DNA of 64,000 nt from the NCBI RefSeq assembly GCF_900110135.1, contig NZ_FOCO01000002.1, positions 1 to 64,000 of the forward strand. Reading direction: 5' to 3'. The translations under genes and the position numbers were made by a program. The stretch is from Pseudorhodobacter antarcticus (lineage in GTDB: Bacteria > Pseudomonadota > Alphaproteobacteria > Rhodobacterales > Rhodobacteraceae). A model generated the notes under the pieces. It made no database searches, was not told the origin of the DNA, and was given only the letters and a program-made list of their open reading frames with translations. This document shows, piece after piece, positions 7,671 through 16,209 of the stretch. Each line of letters opens with the position of its first letter. Within the stretch, counting starts at the first letter, position 1.

Positions 7671-8926
7671 CCAGCCGCCTGACCACTTTGCCAAACGGGT
7701 TTCGCATTGTCACCGAGGCGATGCCGGGGTTGAAATCGGCCAGCGTGGGGATTTGGATCACGGCAGGCGGGCGGCATGAACGGGCCGAGCAGAACGGTAT
7801 CGCGCATTTTCTGGAGCATATGGCGTTCAAGGGGACCGAAAAGCGGTCATCTTTGCGGATTGCTGAGGAAATTGAAGATGTTGGCGGGTATATCAACGCC
7901 TATACCAGCCGCGAAATGACCGCCTATTACGCGCGGGTGCTGTCGGATGATGTGGCGCTGGCGCTGGATGTGATTAGCGATATTGTGCTGAACCCGGTGT
8001 TTGACCCCAAGGAAATTGAGGTGGAGCGCCATGTGATTTTGCAAGAAATCGGGCAAGCGCTGGACACGCCGGACGATATTATTTTCGATTGGCTGCAAGA
8101 GGCGTGTTACCCCGACCAAGCCTTTGGGCGCACGATTTTGGGGCCAGCGGAACGGGTTGCAGGGTTTTCGCGCGCCGATTTGACCGGGTTTGTGGCGGAA
8201 CATTACAACCCAGACCGCATGATTTTGTCGGCTGCCGGTGCGGTGGACCATGACGCGATTGTGGCGCAGGCCGAGACGATGTTTGGCGCGCGCGCCCCGG
8301 CCAAAACGGGGTTGATCCAGCCCGCGACGTTTAAGGGCGCGGAGCGGCGCGAGGTGAAAGCGTTGGAGCAGGTGCATTTCGCGCTGGCCTTTGACGCGCC
8401 GGGGTATTTGTCGCCTGATGTTTATACCGCGCAGATTTACGCGATGGCGCTGGGGGGTGGTATGTCGAGCCGTCTGTTCCAAAAAGTGCGCGAGGAACGG
8501 GGCCTGTGCTATTCGATCTTCGCGCAATCGGGGGCCTATGAGGACGCTGGGCAGATCACGATTTACGCGGGCACGTCCGATGCGGAAATTGGCGAGCTGA
8601 CCGACATCACCCTGACCGAGTTGAAGCGGGCGGGCGGCGATATGACGGAGGCCGAAGTGGCGCGCGCGCGGGTGCAGTTGAAAGCCGGGATGCTGATGGG
8701 GCTGGAAAGCCCATCCAGCCGGGCGGAACGCTTGGCGCGGCTGCTTGCGATCTATGGCCGGGTGCCAGACGCGGATGAGGCGGTGGCAAAAATTGACGCG
8801 GTGACCACGACGGATGTGCGCCGCTATGCGGGCGAGATGATCCATGCGGATTCGGCGCTGGCGCTGTATGGTCCGGTTGCGGATGCGCCGGGGCTAGAGG
8901 AGATCAAGCGCGGGCTTGCCGCCTGA
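7667..8926 (+). CDS. M16-family zinc peptidase (processing-peptidase-like)
   Basis: 419 aa, single-domain M16B peptidase related to mitochondrial processing peptidase beta. The inverted zinc motif HFLEHMAFKG (HxxEH) is near residue 48, and the downstream acidic ligand lies in the EVERHVILQEI segment about 75 residues later. The start is a TTG at 7667 overlapping the thrC stop (TTGA); it gives MTSRLTTLPNGFRIVTEAMPG, the usual family N-terminus, and no ATG fits. The substrate is unknown. Confidence 0.93.
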   Translation: MTSRLTTLPNGFRIVTEAMPGLKSASVGIWITAGGRHERAEQNGIAHFLEHMAFKGTEKRSSLRIAEEIEDVGGYINAYTSREMTAYYARVLSDDVALALDVISDIVLNPVFDPKEIEVERHVILQEIGQALDTPDDIIFDWLQEACYPDQAFGRTILGPAERVAGFSRADLTGFVAEHYNPDRMILSAAGAVDHDAIVAQAETMFGARAPAKTGLIQPATFKGAERREVKALEQVHFALAFDAPGYLSPDVYTAQIYAMALGGGMSSRLFQKVREERGLCYSIFAQSGAYEDAGQITIYAGTSDAEIGELTDITLTELKRAGGDMTEAEVARARVQLKAGMLMGLESPSSRAERLARLLAIYGRVPDADEAVAKIDAVTTTDVRRYAGEMIHADSALALYGPVADAPGLEEIKRGLAA

Positions 8927-9510
8927 TGCTGGGTTTTCGCCGCAAGGTGAAGGTGGAGACGGAGCGGATGACGCTGCGCCTGCCCATGCATGGCGATTGG
9001 AATGCATGGTCGGCGGTGCGAGCCGAAAGTGCAGCGTTTCTAACCCATTGGGAGCCGGTTTGGGCGGCTGACCATCTGTCGCGCCGCGCGTTTACCAACC
9101 GGGTGTATTGGGCGGCGCGGGCACAATCGCAGGGCACGGCGCTGCCGATGCTGATGATACGGCGCAGTGACCAGCAGTTGGTGGGCGCGATCACGCTGGA
9201 CAATATTCGGCGCGGGCCGTCGCAGGCGGGCACCATTGGCTATTGGATTGGGCAACCTTTTGCGCGCCAAGGCCTGATGCGTGAGGCGATTTTGGCGATG
9301 GTTCATCATTCCTTTACCAGTTTGGATTTAAGTCGGGTGGAGGCGGCGTGTTTGCCGGAAAACGCAGCCTCGCGCGGGGTGTTGGAAAAAACCGGGTTCA
9401 AATATGAAGGGGTGGCGCAAAGTTATTTGCAGATTGCGGGGCGGTGGCGCAACCATGTGCTGTATGCGGCGCTGCGCGCGGACAGGCGCGGGCGGACGGA
9501 TGTTGGCTGA
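8926..9510 (+). CDS. RimJ/RimL-type GNAT N-acetyltransferase
   Basis: 194 aa. The start overlaps the stop of the M16 peptidase gene (TGATG). A RimJ-like N-terminus (ETERMTLRLPMHGDWNAWSAVR) precedes the acetyl-CoA site region GYWIGQPFARQGLMREAIL and the C-terminal LPENAASRGVLEKTGF segment typical of ribosomal-protein alanine acetyltransferases. It probably acetylates a protein N-terminus such as ribosomal S5 or S18, but the specificity cannot be read from the sequence. Confidence 0.88.
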   Translation: MLGFRRKVKVETERMTLRLPMHGDWNAWSAVRAESAAFLTHWEPVWAADHLSRRAFTNRVYWAARAQSQGTALPMLMIRRSDQQLVGAITLDNIRRGPSQAGTIGYWIGQPFARQGLMREAILAMVHHSFTSLDLSRVEAACLPENAASRGVLEKTGFKYEGVAQSYLQIAGRWRNHVLYAALRADRRGRTDVG

Positions 9511-9570
9511 TTTGACGTGACTTTTGCAGGTGATGCCCTAGGTTTTCACAGGAAAACATGGGGGGTGTCG

Positions 9571-10356
9571 ATGCTGCGCTTTGTCCTTTCGTTTCTGATG
9601 ATGGCCGCGCCTGCAGCGGCGCAAGACCGCGTGCCAAGCCATTGCATTGCGTTGGCCGATGCGGGAACCCCAGTTCACAAAGCCAGTTTCACGGCCCCGG
9701 TGGCGGAGGGCGAGGTGCGCATCCGCTATCTGACCCATGCCAGTTTTGCGCTGCGCACGCCGATGGGCAAAGTGTTGGTGACCGATTACACGGGGTTTAT
9801 CGGCGCGGATGATACGGTGCCCGATGTGGTGACCATGAACAATGCGCATGGCACCCATTGGACCAGCAACCCCGACCCGCGCATCCCGCATGTGCTGCAA
9901 GGTTGGGACAACGCAGACCATCATTTGGACCTGGGCGAGGTGTTGGTGCGCAATGTGCCGACCGATGTGATGAACCGCGGGTTTGTCCGGCCGGGCGGCA
10001 ATTCGATTTTTATCTTTGAGGTGGCGGGGCTTTGCATCGGCCATTTGGGCCATTTGCACCATATCCCGGATGCCGCGCAGTTTGCGGCGATTGGGCGATT
10101 GGATGTGTTGATGGTGCCGGTGGATGGTGGCTATACCCTTGATTTGCCGTCGATGATGTCGGTCGTGCGGCGGCTGCGATCGTCTGTGGTGGTGCCGATG
10201 CATTGGTTTTCGGGGGCATCGCTGGAAGTGTTCTTGGCGGAAATGAGCACGGAATTTGACGTGGTGCGCCCGGAGATAAGCCAGATTGATTTGTCGCTGG
10301 CACGCCTGCCCGGCAAGCCCACGATCATTGTGCTGGAGCCGGACTATTTGCCCTAA
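9571..10356 (+). CDS. Exported metallo-beta-lactamase-fold protein
   Basis: 261 aa with a signal peptide (MLRFVLSFLMMAAPAAAQ). The mature part has the metallo-beta-lactamase fold layout of UlaG-like hydrolases: YLTHASFALRT, VLVTDYTGF, the metal region NNAHGTHW in place of the usual HxHxDH, GHLGHLHH, and a late MHWFSG. The partial loss of the first metal motif makes one or both zinc sites doubtful. The ATG at 9571 is chosen because it begins the signal peptide; an upstream ATG at 9517 would add an implausible 18 residues. Confidence 0.8.
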   Translation: MLRFVLSFLMMAAPAAAQDRVPSHCIALADAGTPVHKASFTAPVAEGEVRIRYLTHASFALRTPMGKVLVTDYTGFIGADDTVPDVVTMNNAHGTHWTSNPDPRIPHVLQGWDNADHHLDLGEVLVRNVPTDVMNRGFVRPGGNSIFIFEVAGLCIGHLGHLHHIPDAAQFAAIGRLDVLMVPVDGGYTLDLPSMMSVVRRLRSSVVVPMHWFSGASLEVFLAEMSTEFDVVRPEISQIDLSLARLPGKPTIIVLEPDYLP

Positions 10357-10404
10357 CGTGCCGCGATAGGCTGGGGTAAGACTGGCAAAACGACAGGAGT
10401 GCCC

Positions 10405-11823
10405 ATGCTGAACCCGGCCGATGATGCTTTTGTGCAGCGCCTTGCGGCCCTGTTGTCACCAGATGTTCTGGGGGGCGTGGAACCGCGCTATTTGGCCGAT
10501 CCGCGCGGGCGTGTGGGCGGTCAGGCGGGTGCGGTGGCGCGACCGCGCACAGTTGATGAAGTGTCTGTTATCATTGCGGAATCGGCGCGGGCGCGGGTGG
10601 GGGTGATCCCTTTTGGTGGCGGCACTGGGTTGGTTTTGGGGCAAGTGCAAGACGGTGGGCCGCTGCCTTTGGTCTTGTCGCTGGAACGGATGCGCGCGGT
10701 GCGCAGCGTGCATGCCGCGGAAAACGTTTTGGTGGTAGAGGCGGGCGCGACCTTGGCCGAGGTGCAGGCGGCGGCGCAGAGCGTGGACAGGATGTTTCCG
10801 TTGAGTTTGGCCAGCCAAGGATCCGCGCGCATTGGTGGCAATTTGGCGACCAATGCGGGCGGCGTGAATGTGCTGCGCTATGGCAATGCGCGGGATTTGT
10901 GCTTGGGATTGGAGGCGGTTTTGCCCGATGGCACGATTTGGCACGGGCTGAAACGGTTGCGCAAGGACAACACCGGATACGATCTGCGCAATCTGTTGAT
11001 CGGGGCGGAAGGCACGCTGGGGGTGATCACGGCGACGAGTTTGAAGCTGTCGCCTGTGCCCGCCGGAATGGGCACCGCGTTTATGGTGGTGCGCGACCCC
11101 GCGGCGGCGCTAGATTTGTTGGCATTGGCGCAGGCGCGGCTGGGGGGGCTGGTGTCAGCGTTTGAACTGATTTCCGGCATGGGGTTGGCGTTTTTGGCCG
11201 AGGTGATGCCAGAACAGCGCCAACCCTTTGCGGTGGCCCCGGCGTGGATGGTGCTAATTGATGTGGGCCTGCCCGAAGGGTTGGACCCGCAAGCCGCGCT
11301 GATGGGATTGTTTGAGGCGGGGATGGAGGCGGGTTTGGTGTTGGACGGCACCATCGCGCAATCATTGGCCCAACGCGCGGAGTTTTGGAGCCTGCGTGAA
11401 AACATCCCCGAGGCGAACCGCCGGATTGGGTCCATTTCCAGCCATGATATTTCGCTGCCCTTGGGCGAGGTGGCTGATTTTATTGCGAAAACGGGGCCAG
11501 AGTTGGCGCGGTTGGGAGATTGGCGCATCAATTGCTTTGGCCATTTGGGCGATGGGAATTTGCATTACAACGTGTTTCCGGTGCCGGGGCAAACCCGCGC
11601 GCAGCATGAAAACAGCCGCGAGGCGATCAAGGGGTTGGTGCATGATCTTGCCCATGCGCGGGGTGGGTCGGTCAGCGCGGAACACGGCATTGGGCGACTA
11701 AAGGTGGATGATTTAGAGAAATACGGCGATCCGGCGAAACTGGCGGCGATGCGCGCCATCAAGGCAGCGCTGGACCCTGCGGGGATCATGAACCCGGGCG
11801 CAGTGCTGCGCTTGCTTGCCTAA
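10405..11823 (+). CDS. FAD-linked D-2-hydroxyacid dehydrogenase (D-2-hydroxyglutarate/D-lactate type)
   Basis: 472 aa of the GlcD/D2HGDH/D-LDH family. The FAD (PCMH) domain shows PFGGGTGLVLGQ, GSARIGGNLATNAGG and LLIGAEGTLGVITATSLKL. The C-terminal substrate domain has CFGHLGDGNLHYN and SAEHGIGRLK, which bind the catalytic metal and the hydroxyacid. It would oxidise a D-2-hydroxyacid to the 2-oxoacid. Substrate choice among D-2-hydroxyglutarate, D-lactate and glycolate cannot be settled by eye. The ATG at 10405 follows ACAGGAG at good spacing; a GTG at 10399 is an alternative. Confidence 0.88.
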   Translation: MLNPADDAFVQRLAALLSPDVLGGVEPRYLADPRGRVGGQAGAVARPRTVDEVSVIIAESARARVGVIPFGGGTGLVLGQVQDGGPLPLVLSLERMRAVRSVHAAENVLVVEAGATLAEVQAAAQSVDRMFPLSLASQGSARIGGNLATNAGGVNVLRYGNARDLCLGLEAVLPDGTIWHGLKRLRKDNTGYDLRNLLIGAEGTLGVITATSLKLSPVPAGMGTAFMVVRDPAAALDLLALAQARLGGLVSAFELISGMGLAFLAEVMPEQRQPFAVAPAWMVLIDVGLPEGLDPQAALMGLFEAGMEAGLVLDGTIAQSLAQRAEFWSLRENIPEANRRIGSISSHDISLPLGEVADFIAKTGPELARLGDWRINCFGHLGDGNLHYNVFPVPGQTRAQHENSREAIKGLVHDLAHARGGSVSAEHGIGRLKVDDLEKYGDPAKLAAMRAIKAALDPAGIMNPGAVLRLLA

Positions 11824-11836
11824 CGCGTCCTTGCCA

Positions 11837-11857
11837 TTCGTCTTGGTCCAAATACCT
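11837..11857 (+). repeat. Dispersed intergenic motif, class A, copy 1
   Basis: Contains CTTGGTCCAAATACCT, preceded by TTCGT. It lies 14 nt after the stop of the FAD-dehydrogenase gene, on the same strand. Near-identical copies are at 19214-19236 (complement), 26524-26544 and 40686-40706. Confidence 0.75.
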
Positions 11858-11883
11858 ATCTGTGCTGGCCCAAAAAAAGAATT

Positions 11884-11909
11884 GCCCCGCCGGGGTGAAC
11901 CGGCGGGGC
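11884..11909 (-). terminator. Intrinsic terminator for the apt/mtnP operon
   Basis: A perfect 10-bp stem GCCCCGCCGG / CCGGCGGGGC with a 6-nt loop. Read on the minus strand it is followed by AATTCTTTTTTT, a strong T-run, so it should end transcripts coming from apt (stop at 12042). It may also act on the converging plus-strand gene. Confidence 0.75.
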
Positions 11910-12041
11910 TGGGGTTTGGGGTTGAGTGGTCACGTGTTTGCAAGCAGCGACCGGTCATCCCGGTAAAGCCTGTTTAAAGTGATTCCGTTAACCAAAGGTT
12001 ACCAGCCAGCATTTTGTTTTGCGTTTCACGGCCAACGCCTT

Positions 12042-12572
12042 TTACAGCCCCTCAAAGGCACACAGGGCGTGCACTTCCATCCCCATCGCTTCTAGCCGCG
12101 CACGGCCGCCAAGGTCGGGCAGATCAACGACAAAGGCGCAGCCGATGACTTGGGCACCCAGCCGTTCGATCAGTTTGATGCCCGCCTCGGCGGTGCCGCC
12201 GGTTGCCAGCAGGTCATCGACCAGCAGCACCTTTTCGCCGGGCAAAAACGCGTCGTCATGCACCTCGATCACCGCCTCGCCGTATTCCAATTTGTAATCT
12301 TGGGCGATGGTGCGGCCCGGCAGTTTGCCCTTTTTGCGGATGGGCACGAAGCCGGTGGAAAGCTGATGCGCCACCGCACCGCCAAGGATAAAGCCCCGCG
12401 CCTCCAACCCCGTCACCTTGTCGATGCGCATCCCGGCATAGGGCGACAGCAATTGGTCAATCGCCATGCGAAAGCCGCGCGGGTCCGCGAACAAGGTGGT
12501 GACATCGCGAAACAAGATGCCGTCATGGGGGAAATCGACGATGGTGCGGATGTAATCTTTGACGGTTTTCAT
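12042..12572 (-). CDS. apt: Adenine phosphoribosyltransferase
   Basis: 176 aa. The PRPP-binding motif [17 protein letters not shown] is intact and the N-terminus ([19 protein letters not shown]) is typical of Apt. It salvages adenine to AMP. The ATG at 12572 has AAGGAA just upstream; a longer start at 12596 would run into mtnP and is rejected. It lies about 20 nt after mtnP, which releases adenine from methylthioadenosine, so the pair forms a logical salvage operon. Confidence 0.95.
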   Translation of the reverse strand: MKTVKDYIRTIVDFPHDGILFRDVTTLFADPRGFRMAIDQLLSPYAGMRIDKVTGLEARGFILGGAVAHQLSTGFVPIRKKGKLPGRTIAQDYKLEYGEAVIEVHDDAFLPGEKVLLVDDLLATGGTAEAGIKLIERLGAQVIGCAFVVDLPDLGGRARLEAMGMEVHALCAFEGL

Positions 12573-12592
12573 GGGGGTTCCTTGGGCGGATT

Positions 12593-13453
12593 TCACAAAA
12601 CGCGGCCTGCGATGGCATCAAGTTTGGCCAACAGGTCGGGGTCGCGGGCAGTGGGGGCAGTCATAATGGCGTGGTCCAGCGCGCGGTCGCAGCCATGCGG
12701 GCAGGGCGCGCGGCTTGCACCCAGCAGGGCGGGCAGCCGCGCGATCATTGATTTCGCGTGGCCGGAATTGGTGGTCAGCGTGGCGATGACTTGGGCCACA
12801 TCCACCGCGCCGTGGCTTTCGTGCCAGCAATCAAAGTCGGTGACCATGACAACGGAGGCGTAACACAGCTCCGCCTCACGCGCCAATTTCGCCTCCGGCA
12901 TATTGGTCATGCCGATCACATCGGCGCCCCAAGCGCGGTACATCTGCGATTCGGCGCGGGTGGAAAACTGCGGGCCTTCCATTGCAAGGTAAGTGCCGCC
13001 GATATGGACGGTGACGCCGGAAATGGCCTGTGCGCAAGCCGCCCCCAGTCGCGGGCAGGTGGGGTCGGCCACGGACACATGCGCCACGCAGCCCGCCCCA
13101 AAAAATGATTTTTCGCGCGCGAATGTACGGTCGATAAACTGGTCCACGATCACAAAATCGCCGGGCACATAATCGGCGCGCAACGACCCGCAGGCCGAAA
13201 CGGAGATGACATCGGTGCAGCCCAAACGTTTGAGCGCGTCAATATTGGCGCGGTAGGGCACATCGCTGGGCGACAAACGATGACCGCGCCCGTGGCGGGG
13301 CAAAAACGCCATTGGCACCCCGTCCAGCCGCCCCACGAGGATTTGGTCTGACGGCGCGCCCCAAGGGGTTTTCACCTTGACCCATGATGCGCCCTCCAGC
13401 CCCGCAATGTCATAAAGGCCAGAGCCGCCGATCACGCCGATCATGGTTTCCAT
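12593..13453 (-). CDS. mtnP: S-methyl-5'-thioadenosine phosphorylase
   Basis: 286 aa of the nucleoside phosphorylase family 2. Motifs include [17 protein letters not shown], the phosphate-binding [24 protein letters not shown] and [15 protein letters not shown], all characteristic of MtnP. It splits methylthioadenosine into adenine and methylthioribose-1-phosphate. Possible starts are 13459, 13453 and 13444; I chose 13453 (METMIGV), and the difference is only a few residues. Co-directional with apt. Confidence 0.92.
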   Translation of the reverse strand: METMIGVIGGSGLYDIAGLEGASWVKVKTPWGAPSDQILVGRLDGVPMAFLPRHGRGHRLSPSDVPYRANIDALKRLGCTDVISVSACGSLRADYVPGDFVIVDQFIDRTFAREKSFFGAGCVAHVSVADPTCPRLGAACAQAISGVTVHIGGTYLAMEGPQFSTRAESQMYRAWGADVIGMTNMPEAKLAREAELCYASVVMVTDFDCWHESHGAVDVAQVIATLTTNSGHAKSMIARLPALLGASRAPCPHGCDRALDHAIMTAPTARDPDLLAKLDAIAGRVL

Positions 13454-13631
13454 TTGCATCGCCCCGCTGTTGCCCCGCTGTTGGTTGGCACCCACGATAG
13501 GCGGGGGTGGCCTTGCGCGAAAGGGCAAAAGCGTGATGCGGCGGCGCGGTTTTTCACCCTTGCAACTGGCGCGTCTGCGTGTTTTTTGCCCTTTCGTTTG
13601 GCATGCGGTTTCAGATGCGGGGGCGGCTAAT

Positions 13632-14114
13632 TTGTACCAGTTGACGCAGGAAACAATGGCGGATGGCGCCGAGGTGGAGGCGCTGTATGACCTGTGCTTT
13701 GCGCCGGGGCGCACTGCGTTGTCGTCGTACCGCTTGCGCGATGGGGTGCCGACGATTGCGCCCTTATGCCTTGTGCTGCGCGATGCGGAGGGTGTTTTGG
13801 CTGCCGCAATCCGCTATTGGCCCGCGCGGGTGGGGGATGCTGCGATTTTTCTGTTGGGCCCGATTGCGGTGCATCCAACCCGTCAGGGGGAGGGGTTGGG
13901 CGCGCTGTTGATCGCCGAAAGCCTTGATGTGGCGCGGGGGCTGGGGGCGGCGCGGGTTTTGTTGGTGGGCGATGCGCCTTATTATGGGCGGTTTGGGTTT
14001 GCCAAGTTGAACGATGTGGTGATGCCGCCGCCCACGAACCCGGACCGGGTTTTGGGGCTGGCGTTGGTTTTGGGCGCGTGGGACGGCGTGGTGGGCGATG
14101 TGGTGCGGGCGTGA
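13632..14114 (+). CDS. GNAT-family N-acetyltransferase (YhbS-like)
   Basis: About 160 aa. The core EALYDLCFAPGRTALSSYRLR is followed by the acetyl-CoA loop LGPIAVHPTRQGEGLGALLI and the conserved VLLVGDAPYYGRFGF, matching the YhbS-type acetyltransferase subgroup. The reading frame is open back to 13443, but the upstream part overlaps the mtnP start region and looks non-coding. The TTG at 13632 fits the family N-terminus best; the ATG at 13656, preceded by AGGA, is the alternative. Confidence 0.82.
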   Translation: MYQLTQETMADGAEVEALYDLCFAPGRTALSSYRLRDGVPTIAPLCLVLRDAEGVLAAAIRYWPARVGDAAIFLLGPIAVHPTRQGEGLGALLIAESLDVARGLGAARVLLVGDAPYYGRFGFAKLNDVVMPPPTNPDRVLGLALVLGAWDGVVGDVVRA

Positions 14115-14153
14115 CCGCTTGTTTTGGGGCATTGGGCGCATTATCTTTTGGGT

Positions 14154-14927
14154 ATGAGCGTTAAGGTGAACCCTTTGTTGCCCACCCCGCTGGCCCCCGA
14201 TCCGGGGCCAGAGATTGCGCAGTTGGCGCAGCGGCAGCGGCGTGCCAATGGGCCGTTGATGCGGATAATCACCAAATTTGGCGGCACGATTGAAGAGCAG
14301 ATGGCGCATTTGCCCAAAGGCGTGCGCGATCAGATTGAACGCGTGACGGGCAACGCCCTGCGGCGTGCGGTCGATGTGGCGGGGCATGGGCGGGCGGTGC
14401 CCGATTTCGGGCCGCGCGCCGCCCCCGCCTTTGCCGCGTTTACCGGGGCGATTGGGGGTGCGGGCGGGATTGCCACGTCGCTGGCGGAATTGCCTGTGAC
14501 GGTGACGGTGATTTTGCACGCGATTTTGCGCGCCGCCGAGGCCGAAGGGTTTGACACCACCTTGCCCGAAGTGCGCGCAGAAGCGTTGCGGGTGCTGACA
14601 TCAGGCGGGCCGTTGGCGGAAGATGATGGGATAAACACCTCATTTCTGGGGGCGCGGATGACGTTGACGGGGCCAGCGCTGCACGCATTGTTAGCGCGGG
14701 TGGTGCCGGGATTTGCCGCTGTGCTAACGCAAAAACTGGCGGCGCAAACGGTGCCGATTTTGGGCGCGGTCACGGGGGCCGCGCTGAACGCGGCGTTTTT
14801 GACGCATTACCGCGAGTTGGCGCATATTCGGTTTGGGCTGCTGCGGCTGACGGCGTTGCATGGGGCCGCCCCCGTGCGCGCGCGGTTTGAGGCGGCGTTG
14901 AAGGATTTGGCCCGGATTAAGGCGTAA
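14154..14927 (+). CDS. EcsC-family protein
   Basis: 257 aa. Features are PEIAQLAQRQRRANGPLMRI at the N-terminus and a central glycine/alanine-rich segment with weak membrane character (FTGAIGGAGGIATSLAELPVTVTVILHAILR), the mark of the EcsC family. The biochemical role of bacterial EcsC proteins is not established. The ATG at 14154 is preferred to 14124. The last 11 nt overlap the end of the convergent dctD gene. Confidence 0.8.
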   Translation: MSVKVNPLLPTPLAPDPGPEIAQLAQRQRRANGPLMRIITKFGGTIEEQMAHLPKGVRDQIERVTGNALRRAVDVAGHGRAVPDFGPRAAPAFAAFTGAIGGAGGIATSLAELPVTVTVILHAILRAAEAEGFDTTLPEVRAEALRVLTSGGPLAEDDGINTSFLGARMTLTGPALHALLARVVPGFAAVLTQKLAAQTVPILGAVTGAALNAAFLTHYRELAHIRFGLLRLTALHGAAPVRARFEAALKDLARIKA

Positions 14928-16209
14928 TGCCGTAGCGCGCGATTTTATCGGCCAGCGTGCGGCGTGCGATGCCCAAAGATTGTGCTGCGCGGTCCACCGA
15001 GCCGTGGCGGGCAAGGGCGGCAGTGATTTCGCGCGCTTCATAATCGGCCACGCGGTCGGGCAGGGTATCGCCTTTTGGGGCGGTGTCGGGCAGCGACAGA
15101 TCAAGACCGAGGGCAAAACGTTCGGCGGCGGTTTTCAACTCGCGGATATTGCCGGGCCAATCGTGGCGTTGCAGATCGCGGCGCAAGGACAGCGGGATAT
15201 GTGGCTCGGCGCGGCCATAAAGCCGGGCGGCAAGATGCGCGTAATGCGCGAAAATAAGCGCGATATCGGGGCCAAGGCCGCGCAGGGGCGGCAGGCGCAG
15301 TTCGGTGCCCGCAAGGCGGTAAAATAGATCGGCGCGGAAAGTGCCGCCTGCGATGGCCGCGCGCAGATCGGTTTTTGACGTGGTGATGATGCGCAAATCC
15401 AAAGGGCGCAGGCGGTTTTCGCCCAAGCGTTCCACACTGCGTTCTTGCAAGGCGCGCAGCAGTTTGGCTTGCAGTGGCAAAGGCATCGCCTCCACCTCAT
15501 CCAATACCAGCGTGCCGCCGTTTGCCGCCTCCAGTTTTCCAGGTTTTTCCTGTGCGCCGGGAAAGGCGGCGGCGGCGTGGCCGAACACCTCTATCTCAAA
15601 TAGCGATTCGGGCAGGGCGGCGCAGTTCAGGGCGATGTAGGGGCCATTGGCGCGCGGCGATGCGGCGTGCAAGGCGCGGGCGGCGAGTTCCTTGCCAGTG
15701 CCCGTGTCGCCCGTCAGGATAACATCGACATTCAGGGGGGCGAGTGCGGTGATGCGGTCGCGCAGGGTGGCAAGGGCGGGGCTGTCGCCAAGGATGGTGT
15801 CGATTTGGTGGGGACGTTCGTTTTGCAAGCGGGCGAGTTCATCGCGAGTGGCATGGGCGCGCAGCGTGCGTTGCAAAACAGACAGCAAGTGGTTGGCGTT
15901 ATAGGGTTTTTCCAAGAAATCCTCGGCCCCTGCCTGAATGGCTTGGACAGCGGCGGTGACATCGCCGTGGCCTGTCAGCAGGATAACGGGGATGTCGTGG
16001 GGCAGTTGGGTGATGGCGGCCAGCAGGGCCATGCCGTCCATGCCCGGCATCCGAAGATCGGTCAGGATGGCCTGCGGCGGGGTTTGGGTGGCGGCGGTGA
16101 CAGCGCTTTGGGCGTCTGCGAATCCCTGTGCGGTATGGCCGCCCGCGTCCAGCAGGTCCAAAAGGGCTGCGAGGTGATCGGCATCATCATCGACGACAAA
16201 GACGGTCAT
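14917..16209 (-). CDS. dctD: DctD-type NtrC-family response regulator
   Basis: 430 aa in three domains: an N-terminal receiver (VFVVDDDADHLAAL, phospho-acceptor Asp in LTDLRMPGMDGM, Lys in LEKPY); a central AAA+ domain with Walker A GDTGTGKELAARALH and Walker B GGTLVLDEVEAM; and a C-terminal Fis-like helix-turn-helix (AAQSLGIARRTLADKIARYG). The sigma-54-contact loop, normally GAFTGA, reads AAFPGA here. DctD normally activates C4-dicarboxylate transport genes. The start overlaps the dctB stop (ATGA), so the two are translationally coupled. Confidence 0.9.
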   Translation of the reverse strand: MTVFVVDDDADHLAALLDLLDAGGHTAQGFADAQSAVTAATQTPPQAILTDLRMPGMDGMALLAAITQLPHDIPVILLTGHGDVTAAVQAIQAGAEDFLEKPYNANHLLSVLQRTLRAHATRDELARLQNERPHQIDTILGDSPALATLRDRITALAPLNVDVILTGDTGTGKELAARALHAASPRANGPYIALNCAALPESLFEIEVFGHAAAAFPGAQEKPGKLEAANGGTLVLDEVEAMPLPLQAKLLRALQERSVERLGENRLRPLDLRIITTSKTDLRAAIAGGTFRADLFYRLAGTELRLPPLRGLGPDIALIFAHYAHLAARLYGRAEPHIPLSLRRDLQRHDWPGNIRELKTAAERFALGLDLSLPDTAPKGDTLPDRVADYEAREITAALARHGSVDRAAQSLGIARRTLADKIARYGITP

